Shown one piece after another: positions 23,891 through 34,900 of a stretch of 64,000 nt of DNA. The DNA comes from Grifola frondosa. Its lineage: Eukaryota; Basidiomycota; Agaricomycetes; Polyporales; Grifolaceae. Location: assembly GCA_001683735.1 (NCBI GenBank), contig LUGG01000002.1, forward strand, positions 1 to 64,000, read 5' to 3'. A program made the translations under genes and the position numbers. Within the stretch, counting starts at the first letter, position 1. Each line of letters opens with the position of its first letter. The notes beneath the pieces are model-generated. The model was not told where the DNA came from, made no database searches, and worked only from the letters and a program-made list of their open reading frames with translations.

Positions 23891-24052
23891 GTCAGTCGTC
23901 TTACTTTCCTGTCTGAATGTGCGTCACATGTCCGCCGTCTTCGCAGGCTCCCTACAATCCTTGCCCAGGCCATACATCAGGATCGACAAGCATTGCATAT
24001 GGGATAGTTATACAAAAAAAGAGTCCCTCGCAAGTCTCTACGTGACATACAA

Positions 24053-26749
24053 CTACACATCCGGGGATAAAGACTCCTCCGTGATATCCATTAGACGTGC
24101 GGCTCCCCGAAGGTGCCGATGGAGAGAGGCAGGACGTGCTAAGGGGACGGTAGGCAGACGCGAACGAGTCGCGTAGAAGATACGACAATATACCGAAATC
24201 ACCTGCGCCTCAAACCTGTCGTACTCCACACGGTCGCGCAGAGTGCTCGCATCCCATTGAAGGTCGATACCAGGCCATGTTTGCATAACATGTGCCCAGC
24301 GTACAAAGGCCTCTCGACGCACCTCCCAATCGTCTGCGCTCAGCTCGTCGACACTGTCAGTTTCCATCCACATGGGTCGCAAAAACCCCTTGATACCCCA
24401 GATTTCCAGCAGCTCATGTTGACGCGCAGCTGCAGCAGAGCTGTCCTCCTGGGCGTACAACGCCGGGAGGAGATCCCGATCCACGTCCAACAATTCCAAC
24501 CGGAAGTTCATCAGCGCAATCTCCCAAATCACCTCGGCCCATAGAACCGAGTCTGTGTCGGCCACTGCGCGAGTGACGCAGAACATGCCCCAACTCGGCA
24601 CCGTTAGTTCCGGCTGGTAGGGAGCGAAATGAGCATGCACACCAAACCGCACACTGATGTCGATTCGGTCAACGATGCGCCTGTACCTCCGCTTCTCCTC
24701 GCATTTGACAGGAGCTTCGACCACGCCGTCCTCGGTTTCGCGCGTGCGTTTTTGCTTCGTTGGATCCGCGGGGGGTCCTTGGGGCAGCAGCGCGATCTCA
24801 GCGGGCGTGGATGCCGGCTTCACAATGGAAGGACGGTAGGGGATGGCATAATACTTGCCTTCGAGAGCGATGCGCCATTGAAGGGTCGTCATCAACACTT
24901 TGCCGCTCGTGGTGGGTTGAGACTTGCGTGAAAGAGTACATTCGTATACGCAGCCAGTTGTGAAATCGTTCCCCTATCAGGGGACCATGGGCGAAGAAAA
25001 TGTGAGTCGGCGGCAAGGAATAGACGTGAGAACGAGAGCGGTCGGGCTTCGGCAAGTCGGTCAAACTACGAAGGGCCACTGTCCATCCGGTGCACACTCG
25101 AGGTACCCACTGAGGCGGGCCTGGTTGAGCAGGTTCCAAACCAAGGCCTAAGGCAGGGACGGCGTACGCAGGCGCAGGTGGTGAGACAAACGCCGAGCTA
25201 GTGGGATGACCTCCGGGCGCCGATTTCGCTTTGCGGCGCTTCTTGCGGGACTCTGAGAGTACAACGTCAGATATTATACTGCAACAAATGGGGTTATATT
25301 ACGCACTCTTGTTGGCACCCAGAGGCGCATTTGCTGCATCACATGACCCTTGGAGAAATGTTCTAGCCTGCGACGTCTAACCACCAAAAAAGGGGACTTA
25401 CCATGTGCGTCGGCCCCGACAGAGTGCCCTTGAGGGACGGCTACCAGGGACTTGTCCATGCCGTCTCCTCCGGAGACCGCTAGTTCCTCAAATCCGGCCC
25501 CACACGAAAAATCATCGGGAGTTGATCCTGCAACGGTGCGTTTGCGCTGTCCTCCACTGACTCACTGGGCCCGCTGAGGCCTCCCATACAGGGGCAACCT
25601 TGTGCAACATGGGTCGGCCACTCAGACTAATGCGCGATAACTGTCTGCCGATACTCTCGGAGAGGCCGTCGAAGGTACTGGCCTGGAGCCAAGTAGGCGC
25701 TTGCTGTGAGTGCTTCCCATGCTTCATCTGTTGCTTGAGGTTAAAATGGACCGATGGCGGGATCACAGCATGGATACGCATGATGACCGTGGCAGTGGTG
25801 AGTGTGTATGCTGGGCGAACCCACCATACCGGGACACCGCACCGGAAGAGCGTCTCCGCGACAGTGAGACGACCCGTAAAAACCCCTCGCAAAGGTAGGA
25901 CATGCTCTTCATCGTGGAAGTTTGGGGTCACCAAGCGAGGGGCTAAAATGTCGGTGTAGATGAGCCACCCGCGTACCTCCAGCAGTAACCGCTGGACTTC
26001 GCGGAACCACTGCGCCACGTCAAAAGTACTCATCGGGATCTCCACCAGATGTACCAACGCGGATTGCAGCCGTTGCGTCTGCCGCAAGATGAATCGCAAG
26101 CGATCGTCTAAGAGTTGCTGCCGGGCAGGTGAATCGTTGGGGAAGGGAACAAGTGCCTCTCCGTACAATCCGATACCTGCTCGCTCACTTCTGTGATGGC
26201 TGCCCGCAGGCGCTCTATGGCTGCCGGTCGTAGATAGCCCACCTGCGCCCCAGGAATATCGGCGCAAACCTCAAACTCGTGATTGGTGAAGTGCCACCAT
26301 GCTGCGTCTGCATCGGCGAACACCGGGAGTACTCCAACATCGTCTTCCATGGGAAAGCTAACCAGGTGGAGATTGCGAAATAGATCTGGATTCCCTGGTG
26401 CGCCTATACCGTGAGGGTATCGCTCGTCGTAGATCTGTGGCCATTTAAACAGCTCAAAGGCGCCGTACATCGCGTCCGCTCCCATGGCAAATACTTGATC
26501 AGGCAGGTGGACCGGTACTTGAGGCACGAAAGACATGTTGGGCGAAGAGATCCACCACTCATCCGACCACTCAGCCAGACATCTACAGTCAGATGCCTTC
26601 AGCTTCTCCACACGGGGCTGCTGCTTGGCTGCCTCCCATATCTCCCGCTTGCCCTCCAGTATGCGCCCGCGATCTGCCAATGACATATCTACGATCCCTC
26701 CACGGTGGTCAGAAGGGTGCGCGTATCGCCAAGGACTGCATATACTCAC
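24053..26749 (-). pseudogene. Large unnamed family, copy 1 (frame-shifted)
   Basis: This is the diverged paralogue of the gene at 50.4-52.9 kb; domain order matches throughout. Block 1 (26,690-26,250) has DEWWISSPNMSFVPQVPVH and FELFKWPQIYDERYPHG. Block 2 (26,150-25,590) has EIPMSTFDVAQWFREVQRLL, VLPLRGVFTGRLTVAE and GVPVWWVRPAY. A Pro-rich linker leads to block 3 (25,060-24,080): YSLPPTHIFFAHGPLIGERF, HNWLRIRMYSF, LEGKYYAIPYRP, RIDISVRFGVHAHFAPYQPE and LPALYAQEDSS. I know no function for this family; the conserved Trp-rich blocks suggest a folded enzyme or binding protein rather than a structural one. Shifts near 26,150 and 24,905 and a poorly readable linker (25,150-25,510) make it inactive as read. 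The upstream repeat at 27.5-28.2 kb is also shared with copy 2. Confidence 0.7.
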
Positions 26750-27214
26750 CTAGCGACAGTTGGGCACGTAACACACGAGCGATTGAACAGGTCGTAAAAT
26801 TCGGCCGGCGAATGGACCCAGATAGAGCACGACGGGTACCAGCAGAGAAGAGGGGACAGAGAGACGGTGACAGGGAAGAGACAAAACTACCAGAGCGAGA
26901 GAACGACGACGGCGGCAGAGGGAGCACAGAGGTGTCCAAGTTGTACGTATTTGCCTTGGGAGTCGCCGTCATGCAGACGTGACTCTGATCTGAGGCAAGG
27001 GGGCAATGCGATGTGCCACGCAGGCAGATCACAGAGCTCCGGGTGAGAGGTATTGACGAATTGAGAACACGGTGGAAACCTGCTCAAGGAATATGGAAGC
27101 GCGGGTCTGAGGGGATTGGAGCGCCCCGCACGGAAGCAAATCAAGGTTACCACGTGAGCGATCTGTCCAGCGTCAGTCACTTACCACACAAATCCAAACA
27201 AACCGTTATGGTTC
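26750..27214. promoter_or_regulatory. Upstream region of family copy 1
   Basis: Non-coding on inspection; purine-rich around 26,815-26,930 on the plus strand (AGAGCAC-, GAAGAG-, GAGAGAACGACG-type runs). It joins the gene start to the A+C-rich tract and must contain the promoter if the gene is transcribed from here. Confidence 0.3.
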
Positions 27215-27475
27215 CAATGAAGCCACAATAGCCAAACAAATAAGTCAGCCACCAGGCACGCAAAATATCAACAAACATGGCCCACATCGCCACCCGCCAC
27301 AATAGCCAAACATAGCCACCGACAACCAGGCGCCAAATACCTCAGCCACCCAAACGCCCAAGCCGTATCAGCCACAAGCCAAATAAACATCAGCCACACA
27401 GCCACATTGACCAGCGCCATCACCCGCCACAATTGCCAAACAATCACAAGTCAGTCCAGCCACCGCGCCTGTGGA
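27215..27475 (+). repeat. A+C-rich tract built on AGCCAC/CAAAC
   Basis: Almost free of G and T on the plus strand except in AGCCA repeats, for example CCACAATAGCCAAACA twice (27,226 and 27,300) and CGCCACAATTGCCAAACAAT at 27,427. The strand asymmetry is striking. A shorter A+C-rich stretch with AGCCA and CAAACAAC lies at a comparable place upstream of copy 2 (53,580-53,640). Confidence 0.6.
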
Positions 27476-27539
27476 CTTGGAGCGCCGTAGCGTCTTAATT
27501 GGGCGCGTCTTACTTACCTTCCTTCTAACCGCTTGCTTG

Positions 27540-28180
27540 CTCTGCTTCACCTTCTCTGGCTTGCTCTGCCCCTCTTGTGACCGCGTACTTCCTCTGGCCC
27601 ACTTCTCTCTGCAAAAGGGTCCTGACTTGATTGACCGCGGATATGGCACGGGTGTCTCGTCTCGCTTGAGCGCATTCCTCACGCTCGGGCTGCAGACGGG
27701 TGACATTCCTGACGGCTCCAAGCGCGTTCATCACGCTTGGGACCCAAGGGTAGATCTGTAATTGGCAGTGAGTTCACAGTTGCCCACTTACTGTCTACAA
27801 TACTAACCCTACCCGCTCCATCCAGACGGTCCATCAACTCACCGCGCACGTCACCCGCATCTTGCCATGTTGACCCTCGGCCTCTTGTGCTGGCCTTCGG
27901 CGCGTTTGTCTGTTGGTGTTGAGCGCGTTCATCACGCTCGCACTGCAGACGGGTAACATTCCCGACGGCCCGAGCGCGTTCATCACGCTTGGGACCCAAG
28001 GAGACATCTTAAGCCTCCGGGGGAGTCCGCAGTTGACTAGTTACTGTCCAGACGACTAATCAACTACACTACAGCCCCTCCATCCTGCACCCAGTCAGTT
28101 GAGCGCTACATCACGCTCAGGCGGGTGATGCGGAGATGGCCCACGCGCGTGCATCGTGTTTGGGGCCTGAGGTGGTGATC
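27540..28180. repeat. Family-associated upstream repeat, copy 1 (two internal units)
   Basis: Contains two units about 250 bp apart (from 27,669 and 27,919). Each has GCGTTCATCACGCTC-type sequence, CTGCAGACGGGT(G/A)ACATTCC, then GCGCGTTCATCACGCTTGGG and ACCCAAG. After the second unit comes CAGCCCCTCCATCCTGCACC and CAGTCAGTTGAGCG. The same arrangement, once, lies at 54.6-54.96 kb. Each copy lies 0.8-1.7 kb upstream of a family gene, so the repeat belongs to the duplicated unit. Short CGTTCATCACG elements recur and could be binding sites. Confidence 0.7.
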
Positions 28181-28265
28181 CATCGGGGTCGGGGAGTGGT
28201 AGTACGGCAACACACATAATAATTATATCACCATCGTTCGAGACACATGCCTCGAGCTTCCTTTA

Positions 28266-28278
28266 CATACTTATAAGC
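28266..28278 (+). promoter_or_regulatory. Possible TATA box
   Basis: ACTTATAAGCC lies about 110 bp upstream of the open frame that starts near 28,383. Its position is reasonable for a fungal core promoter, but no transcript evidence is available. Confidence 0.35.
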
Positions 28279-28382
28279 CCAAGTTATCCATTAGATTGCA
28301 GTTGCAGTCCTCGCGGGCACGGTCGAGTTGCGCCCGACCGTGTATCATCTAGCCCATCCGGGACATTGCAATACGGCGGCGT

Positions 28383-29390
28383 TTGCAACATTTTACCCGT
28401 CACCGACGTTCCCGAGGTGCCCTGAATTTATCGTCCCGATCATATGGCGCGCCGGATTGCTCGCCGCTCGACATCGTACAACAATTTTATTGCGCCTCCT
28501 ACGCGACCCTGCGGTTGTGGACCTTACAGATGGGGGCGAGTAACTTCACCCCTGCCGAATGCGCTTGGCTGCAGGAGCAGTATGTCACTGACGATGTACG
28601 CAACATTCTGGAGACGGGTGCCGTGGCAAGCGTCGACAGTGGCCAATGTTTTGACGGCTCGCTATACTTTACACTTCGCTGCGTTGCTGCCCCAGAAACT
28701 ACTGAAGAATTCACAAAGCGAAAGGCTTGGAAGACCATAGCGGAACGCGAGGCCATGGAAGCCAGACAGAAGAAACTGAACCAGAACGTGTGGAACGCCT
28801 CACCAAGGCACCAACGGTGAGCGGCCCTTTGCGATACCTGCGTTGGATTACTCTTATCACACTTGATTAGCGCATCTACAACTGGGTCAAATCACATAGC
28901 GAACTGCGGCAAAGGCATCCTGAGGGCCCCAAAATTGCGCCCATCCCTACGGGACGATCGCCGCGCAAAAAAACGGCTTGGGATATTTACAGAGCCGAGC
29001 ATCCTGCTATTGCCGAAGTTCCTGTCATCACTGCACCTGATGGATCTCGCGGGCGGACATTGGACATTCCAGAAGACTGTGCACTCTCAGTTCACCCAAC
29101 TTCCTGAGGAGTCAAGGCCAAATACGAAGCTAAGGCAAGGGAATTGGAGGTCGATGACGCCAATGGAGCAGAGTCGAGTGGGCTTCGTGCGGAGGCCTTG
29201 CGGGCAGCGTGAGTTTTTTTTTATCGCGCGAGTCTTTGATATTATCTTATAATATTCAACTCGACAGGAAGGCGCGTCAGCTGCCAGAGCATGTCAAGAG
29301 CAGTTTGGCGCAATGGCAAAAAAGACGGGTTACATTTTCTTTTGTTACGCTTGCGGGATAGATGAATTCGGCCAGCTGAGCGCCTTCAGG
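28383..29390 (+). pseudogene. Hypothetical accessory gene, damaged
   Basis: The first exon (to 28,817) includes FTPAECAWLQEQYVTDDVRN and FTKRKAWKTIAEREAMEARQ. It splices at GTGAGC-GATTAG into RIYNWVKSHSELRQRHPEG (28,870-28,930), then PRKKTAWDIYRAEHPAIAE and GSRGRTLDIPEDCALS. A TGA at about 29,111 interrupts the frame before KAKYEAKARELEVDDANG. After another intron, FGAMAKKTGYIFFCYACG appears in a shifted frame. The architecture (basic short-hairpin exon, coiled region, terminal 'G-Y-hydrophobic' block) resembles mushroom hypothetical proteins linked to transposons, but I cannot name it. It is transcribed away from family copy 1 across the shared repeat region. Confidence 0.5.
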
Positions 29391-30008
29391 TGAGTTCAGC
29401 CTAGGGATGTTGTCAAATGCATGTTTCACTGATGCGCCTGCTGGTTGTTGAGTGAATGGGTGGGGGAGGACGCAGAGGAACGGAGCTTGGAGCAAGTTAT
29501 CTGCCAGGCGGCCGGGTGGTCAATTGAGAATTCAATTACTGAGTTCAGTTACTAGGCTGGAACATGAACTCTTTAAGTTCAAGGATGCAGAATTCATCAT
29601 CATGTTGTGAAACTGGTGGCTGATGGCTCGGAATCCGCGTTTGAATGCTTGCACTTCATGAGACAAGACTTCCTGAGATTTGCCATGTACAGCAGGTTAT
29701 TGAGCTATATATGCCGTACTTGGGGTTACTCGAGAACAGGAGATATTAAATTCAATGCAGTGGTCATACTCCAATCTCATCATGCAAAAGAACATGGTGA
29801 CTCCTGTATCAGCCTCTGTTTGACACTTTAAAGGGATGGCGTTTGACTCATCTTGGAACTGTGCCCTAGAGGAGGTCCTTCTTATGTTCTATGACATTGT
29901 TTGTGAAATCACTGCTAGTTACATCGCAATCATTACGAATGGTGCCAACCCAGAACTGTGACTTACATGCAGTAATAAATCAACTAATCAAGACCTGTAA
30001 AGCAACTC
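29391..30008. other. Transition into AT-rich island, no gene
   Basis: Composition shifts from about 50% GC to strongly AT-rich between 29,580 and 29,950. There is no open frame of note and no terminal repeat that I could pair with the other side of the island. Confidence 0.4.
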
Positions 30009-30018
30009 ATCAATAACT
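30009..30018. repeat. Target-site duplication, left
   Basis: ATCAATAACT is repeated exactly at 30,709-30,718, directly flanking the terminal inverted repeats of the 690-bp element. Confidence 0.75.
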
Positions 30019-30708
30019 AAGGCTCCAACCATTTAGTATACATATACAAAAATTTCGTAAATATATAGTATATAGTACATATGTGGTATATACATAGTAT
30101 ATATATGGTATATATGATTATTGTCAAGTTATAAAATAAGTACTAGTATTATAACTTTCTATGTCCTTCTTTAATCTGTTACTGTGTACACTTCATTATA
30201 AAAAGGGTCTCAGCCTTTAGGGAACTATATATATCAGCACAAAGATGAAAATATAAAATAAAATGTTCTACTACCACTCTTGCTCCAAAAATAGCAAGAA
30301 AATCAACTCATTATGCTTAATTACTTTCTCTATAGAAGCAGAGCCAATATCAAAGAACAATAACACAAGAAATCTTAATAAATGATCAACATAAGATATC
30401 AAATTATTTGGAGCATCAAACAATTTCTAGGATTTGAAGCTGCTGTCAATGTATGTCACTGTGTCAATTATATGTCAATTGTGATTATGATTATTTCATT
30501 TTGATTTGAAGTTTGATATTCAATAGAATTATGTTGTCACTAGAGATTTCAAGTATATGACAATATTCTTTACACTATGATTATTTTGAAACCATTTACT
30601 ATGTATATCTATATATATACTATATACTAACTGATCTGTAAATATATGTATATAGTATACAGTAAAAACCATATATACACAGTATATACATTAAATAGTT
30701 GGAGCCTT
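30019..30708. mobile_element. MITE copy A with terminal inverted repeats and 10-bp target duplication
   Basis: The 690-bp element begins AAGGCTCCAACCATTTAGTA and ends with the reverse complement of AAGGCTCCAACTATTTAATG. The first eleven bases are identical, with scattered matches beyond. It is very AT-rich, rich in TATATAGTATATAG-type repeats near both ends, and has no coding frame. A direct repeat ATCAATAACT flanks it. A target duplication of about 9-10 bp is typical of Mutator-like transposons and slightly longer than for hAT elements. With no transposase inside, it would be non-autonomous. Confidence 0.75.
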
Positions 30709-31229
30709 ATCAATAACTGTCATGATTGCCCTTACACATTCTAACTACATCTGACTGCATCTCATATCTGCAATTTGGATTGATTATAGAAGAAATAGAA
30801 GAAGCAAATATTAAGTATAAAATGAACTTAGCCATTTATAAACCAGCGAAATCTCTATCCCTCAGAGCTGTGAAGCTTATGTAGTTGAGTTATATAGATT
30901 AAATGATTAAATGTTTCAGATGAGTACTTTCCAATATGAAACATGAATAATAACTCACTTGCACAAATGTCAACTTTGTACACTAGGGATTAATTTCTAA
31001 GGTTTGATTATCTAGAATGTTTACATCAAAGAATCAAAGTGCATTTTAATTGAAAAATCTAAGATCTCACATATAAACTGCAACAAGAAATCACATGTAT
31101 CAAAGCATCAATAATTAGTGAGCAATTAACTGGTAAGCAAAGTATCTACTTTCTAAACTGATACTAATCTTATGTGGGTGGTCCCTATTATGTTATAAGT
31201 ATGTCATAGTGATAATCAAACCACAATGC

Positions 31230-31732
31230 TAAAGCTGCAACTTACTATGTATATAGTTTTTACCATATACTATATACATATTTGCAGATTACATAGCATA
31301 CATTATATACTATGCACATAGTAAATGATTTATAAACATTGAAAATAATTATATCATGAGGATTATTATATGCTTGAAATTATTAATGTAAAAATAAAAA
31401 AATAAAAAAGCATTGCAAATTATAATGAAATAATCATCACAATAATCATAATTGATATATTTTACACAAGATACATTGGCATTTGCAGTAGCTGATATGC
31501 TTCAAATAATTTGATATGTTCATTCATTATTTATTAAAATCTCTTATGTTATTATTCTAGTTATTATGCTTCAATTTCAAACTGCTGCTTCTATAAAGTG
31601 ACAAAAGTATTTTATTATACTATTATCTTTATGCTAATATGCATAGACAGTCATTTATAACTTGACAATAATGATAATCATGCATATATATATTTACAAA
31701 ACTTTTGAATGCGTATACTAAATTGCTGGAGT
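31230..31732 (-). mobile_element. MITE copy B, diverged and inverted
   Basis: Read on the minus strand it follows copy A for most of its length. Shared features are the end GGCTCC-like GACTCCAGCAATTTAGTATAC, the block ATTATTGTCAAGTTATAA, TATAGAAGCAG, ATATCAAATTATTTG, ATTATTTCATT and a distal GTATATAGTATA-GTAAAAAC. Terminal bases have drifted (AAAGCTGCAAC at 31,233) and I see no target duplication. It is about 190 bp shorter than copy A. Together the two make an imperfect inverted repeat that spans the 3' flank of the helicase gene. Confidence 0.65.
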
Positions 31733-31932
31733 CTCACGTATGTATTTATCAAATTACCACATTGAAATATGTTGGGTCAGAGCATCTGATACAAAGTAGA
31801 CATTGCAACTATTCTTCATCTCATTTGTTTGATTATTTGGATTATAGCCAAAGAGTATTATTGATAGATAACAGATTTGATAAATCTGAACTAGTAAATT
31901 TGAATATAGTCGTAATCAAGAATAATAGTACA

Positions 31933-34900
31933 TTACAAGTCTCTGTATGAACAAAGCCACATAAAAACCCGAATAGCATTGCAAAAGTGATCTTGCCTTG
32001 ATGTCTCCTTAAGCCAGTTCATATATCCCTCCATTTCCATATTCTTATCCGTTTCAAACTCTTGACACATTATCTCCCATAGCGGCAAATGATGAAGAAC
32101 CCATAGTGAAATTGCAATGAAGTCCTTGAATGGACATCCAGTGGATGGATTTGCATTACGATGAGCATCTGGCATAAAAGGTCCAATTGGCAGTGAGCAT
32201 CCATAACAGTACTTAACAGATGTGCGTGGCTGAATTGCTTTTTTAAAGTCAATCCACCCGACTCCAAATGCAATGTATTTGACGTTCATCACATTGCGAC
32301 AGTCGAGGAATGGAGTGTGTTGCCATGCCAAAATACCCTTCCATGTCCAGCATACAGGACATCGGCCTCTCAACATCTCCATATAGCCTGAGAGCCGTTG
32401 CACATGCTCTTTGCGCTTTGCCATGTCTTGACTCGCTTTGGCAGCATCAATCCGAAGGCACATATCATCAGGAATGGATGAGATGGATGAAAGACTAGGA
32501 AGGGATGTAATGTTGGAGATGGCAGACTGATCGTTACATGCCTCCAAGTCAAACTCCATTAAAGTTGCATCATCAAAGTCAGCAAATAATGCATCGCTAG
32601 TCTGCGAGGATGACGGTGATGGAGGAATAGAAGTAGGGGATGACACTAGCATAGAATGCACATTGAGGCCAGATGGTTTGTCCTTCAGCAAGAGGCACTT
32701 GCGCACCATGTCCATAATTAACGTCTTCGGCTGGCAAACATCACATTCTTCCGCCTGAGGTAGTGATTTGCAGTCAACTTTGTTGCCATCCATTACTGTA
32801 GAGATAGGAATACGTCGGCATGCTATGGTGTTCATTGCCCAATTATTCATCTCTTTGATGAGGCAATAGTCCGGACTTGGCACTTTTTCGTAGCTGCCGC
32901 AGTGAACAAGAAATACCATGCAAGGTCGTCCGCGACGTCCCCCTCGAGCTGATCCTTGTACAAAGTCCATCAGGCCATAGGGAGTACCAACGAAGATCAC
33001 TGCATCAACATAGGGTGCGTCGATGCCATGAACAAATGAACTTGTAGCAGCAATCCATCTCTGATCGGCTGTCTTCCCCTCCATCCACTGCATTTGATTT
33101 CTGTCCTTGGAACTGGCCACCATATCGCCATTGTAGACAAGACAGCCAAGGTCAGTGGCAATCGTCTCGGAGTCCTTGATTGAACGGCAAAAGATGATGC
33201 CTCGAGAGTCAGGCTGAAAAACCTGCTTATGAAGCTGGTGGACCAGGTGAAGACAGAGCAGATAAACATCTGACAGAGACTTTCGACGAATTACATGATA
33301 GCGTAGCTCGGGACGGTTGGTGGGTGCACGAATAATGCGAGTTGAAGTGGCCATGAGACCAGTGTGAGCTAGAAATGCTTCTTCCATATGTGGTGGCATT
33401 GTACCGGTGAGGTATATCTTGGAGAGTGGAAGCTGCTGTAGATCATCAATCTCAAGAAGCTTTGGTCGAAAACCTTGAGAAGTCAAGATTTGATGACTTT
33501 CATCAATTACAAGATGATGAATGCGATGTTGATTTGTTCGAATAAAGCTGAATTTATGGTCAACTTAGGAATCTACTAATTATAACTGCATCACTTACTT
33601 CATGATGTTTTCTGTACGCACATGCTCCCAGGAAATGTATAGAATCTGCACATCATCTAAAACAGAACCGTCTTCACTCCACTTTGAAACAGATGCGTCT
33701 TTGCTCCACTTCATAACTTTGATTCCACGCTCAGCTGCTCGTCGAATTTGATCCTTGATGAGTGAGACAAATGGAATGAAGACAAGGGACAGGCGATCTG
33801 GGAAGATGACAGCAGGAACCTCATAGCAAATGCTTTTGCCTCCACCAGTTGGTAAAACTACAATCAAGTTGCAGTCGCGTTTGAGAGAGCAGCTAAGCAG
33901 CTGCATCTGCTGTTTGGACTTGAAGAAAGCTGTCCTGTCACCAAGTCCACGTCGAAGATACGCCAGTGCATCATTCATCGGAATGCTAGTGAGCACAACC
34001 GGAGCTGGTGGAACATCAGGTTGATGTTCCAATTGCTGTACTTCTGGCTCATCAATATTCATATTCTCCTCCTGTGTAGGATCAGAATTTGACCAGTTGA
34101 GGCTCTGTACATGTGGACGTTGAGGTGGATTCAACTGTGTAGCACTGGATATAGATGATGGATGTGCAGGTGGAGGAGGTGCAATGTGAACAGCAGAGGT
34201 AATGGCTGAAACAGGAGGGACAGGTGGCATAGCATGCAGGAGAGAATGATGCACTTGGGGTTGTGCTGCTGTTGGCGGAAACAACTTGAGTGAAGGGGGA
34301 GCTTGGGTGGATGAAGCTTGCATAGCAGCTGCTACACCATGTGCAACAGCATTTCGAATCGAGACTTCAAGGTCAACCTTGAGAGTCTGGATACTGCTGT
34401 TAAGTGCAGCCGATACGATGTTTGTGATCTGAGTAACATCAAAGGCAGGAGCAGCAACAGAAGACGTAGCATCATTGAGCAATGGTGTTGTACCTATCCG
34501 ACCATAGTTGCGTAGGCGCATGGCAACTGGTGGTGCATTCTGTCCCCAACCAAGAACATCATGCCAATACTCGCAAACTCTACGGCTCTCCAGCATAGCA
34601 TCGGTTGTAAAAATGGCAGCTTTCCAACCTCGCGAGCGTAAGTCTGACGGGCTTGATTAGTCGAGTGATTGGAAAGAGTGTCACCAAAGTGATCACCGCC
34701 AATGTCGGAGGGGATGAACTCGCGCATGATTGAGATTGCAATGTGTCTCCAGTAGTGAAGGGAGAGACCACAACCCATGAACTCCTGTGTTGTGCGCTCC
34801 AAGACATGCGAAAACTTCTCTGAGTTCATATGCTTGCCATCTTGCATCCAGAGATACTCCTCGTGCTGCACCAAACTACCATCCTCATCTAGAATTTGTG

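Noticed and set aside
23952..25151. Plus-strand frames of 60-100 codons across 24-25 kb
   Set aside because: They are shadows of family copy 1, which has a clear minus-strand paralogue at 50-53 kb.
29590..31930. Mitochondrial DNA insertion or centromeric AT block
   Set aside because: No mitochondrial gene is present, and most of the AT-rich sequence is explained by two MITE copies with defined ends.
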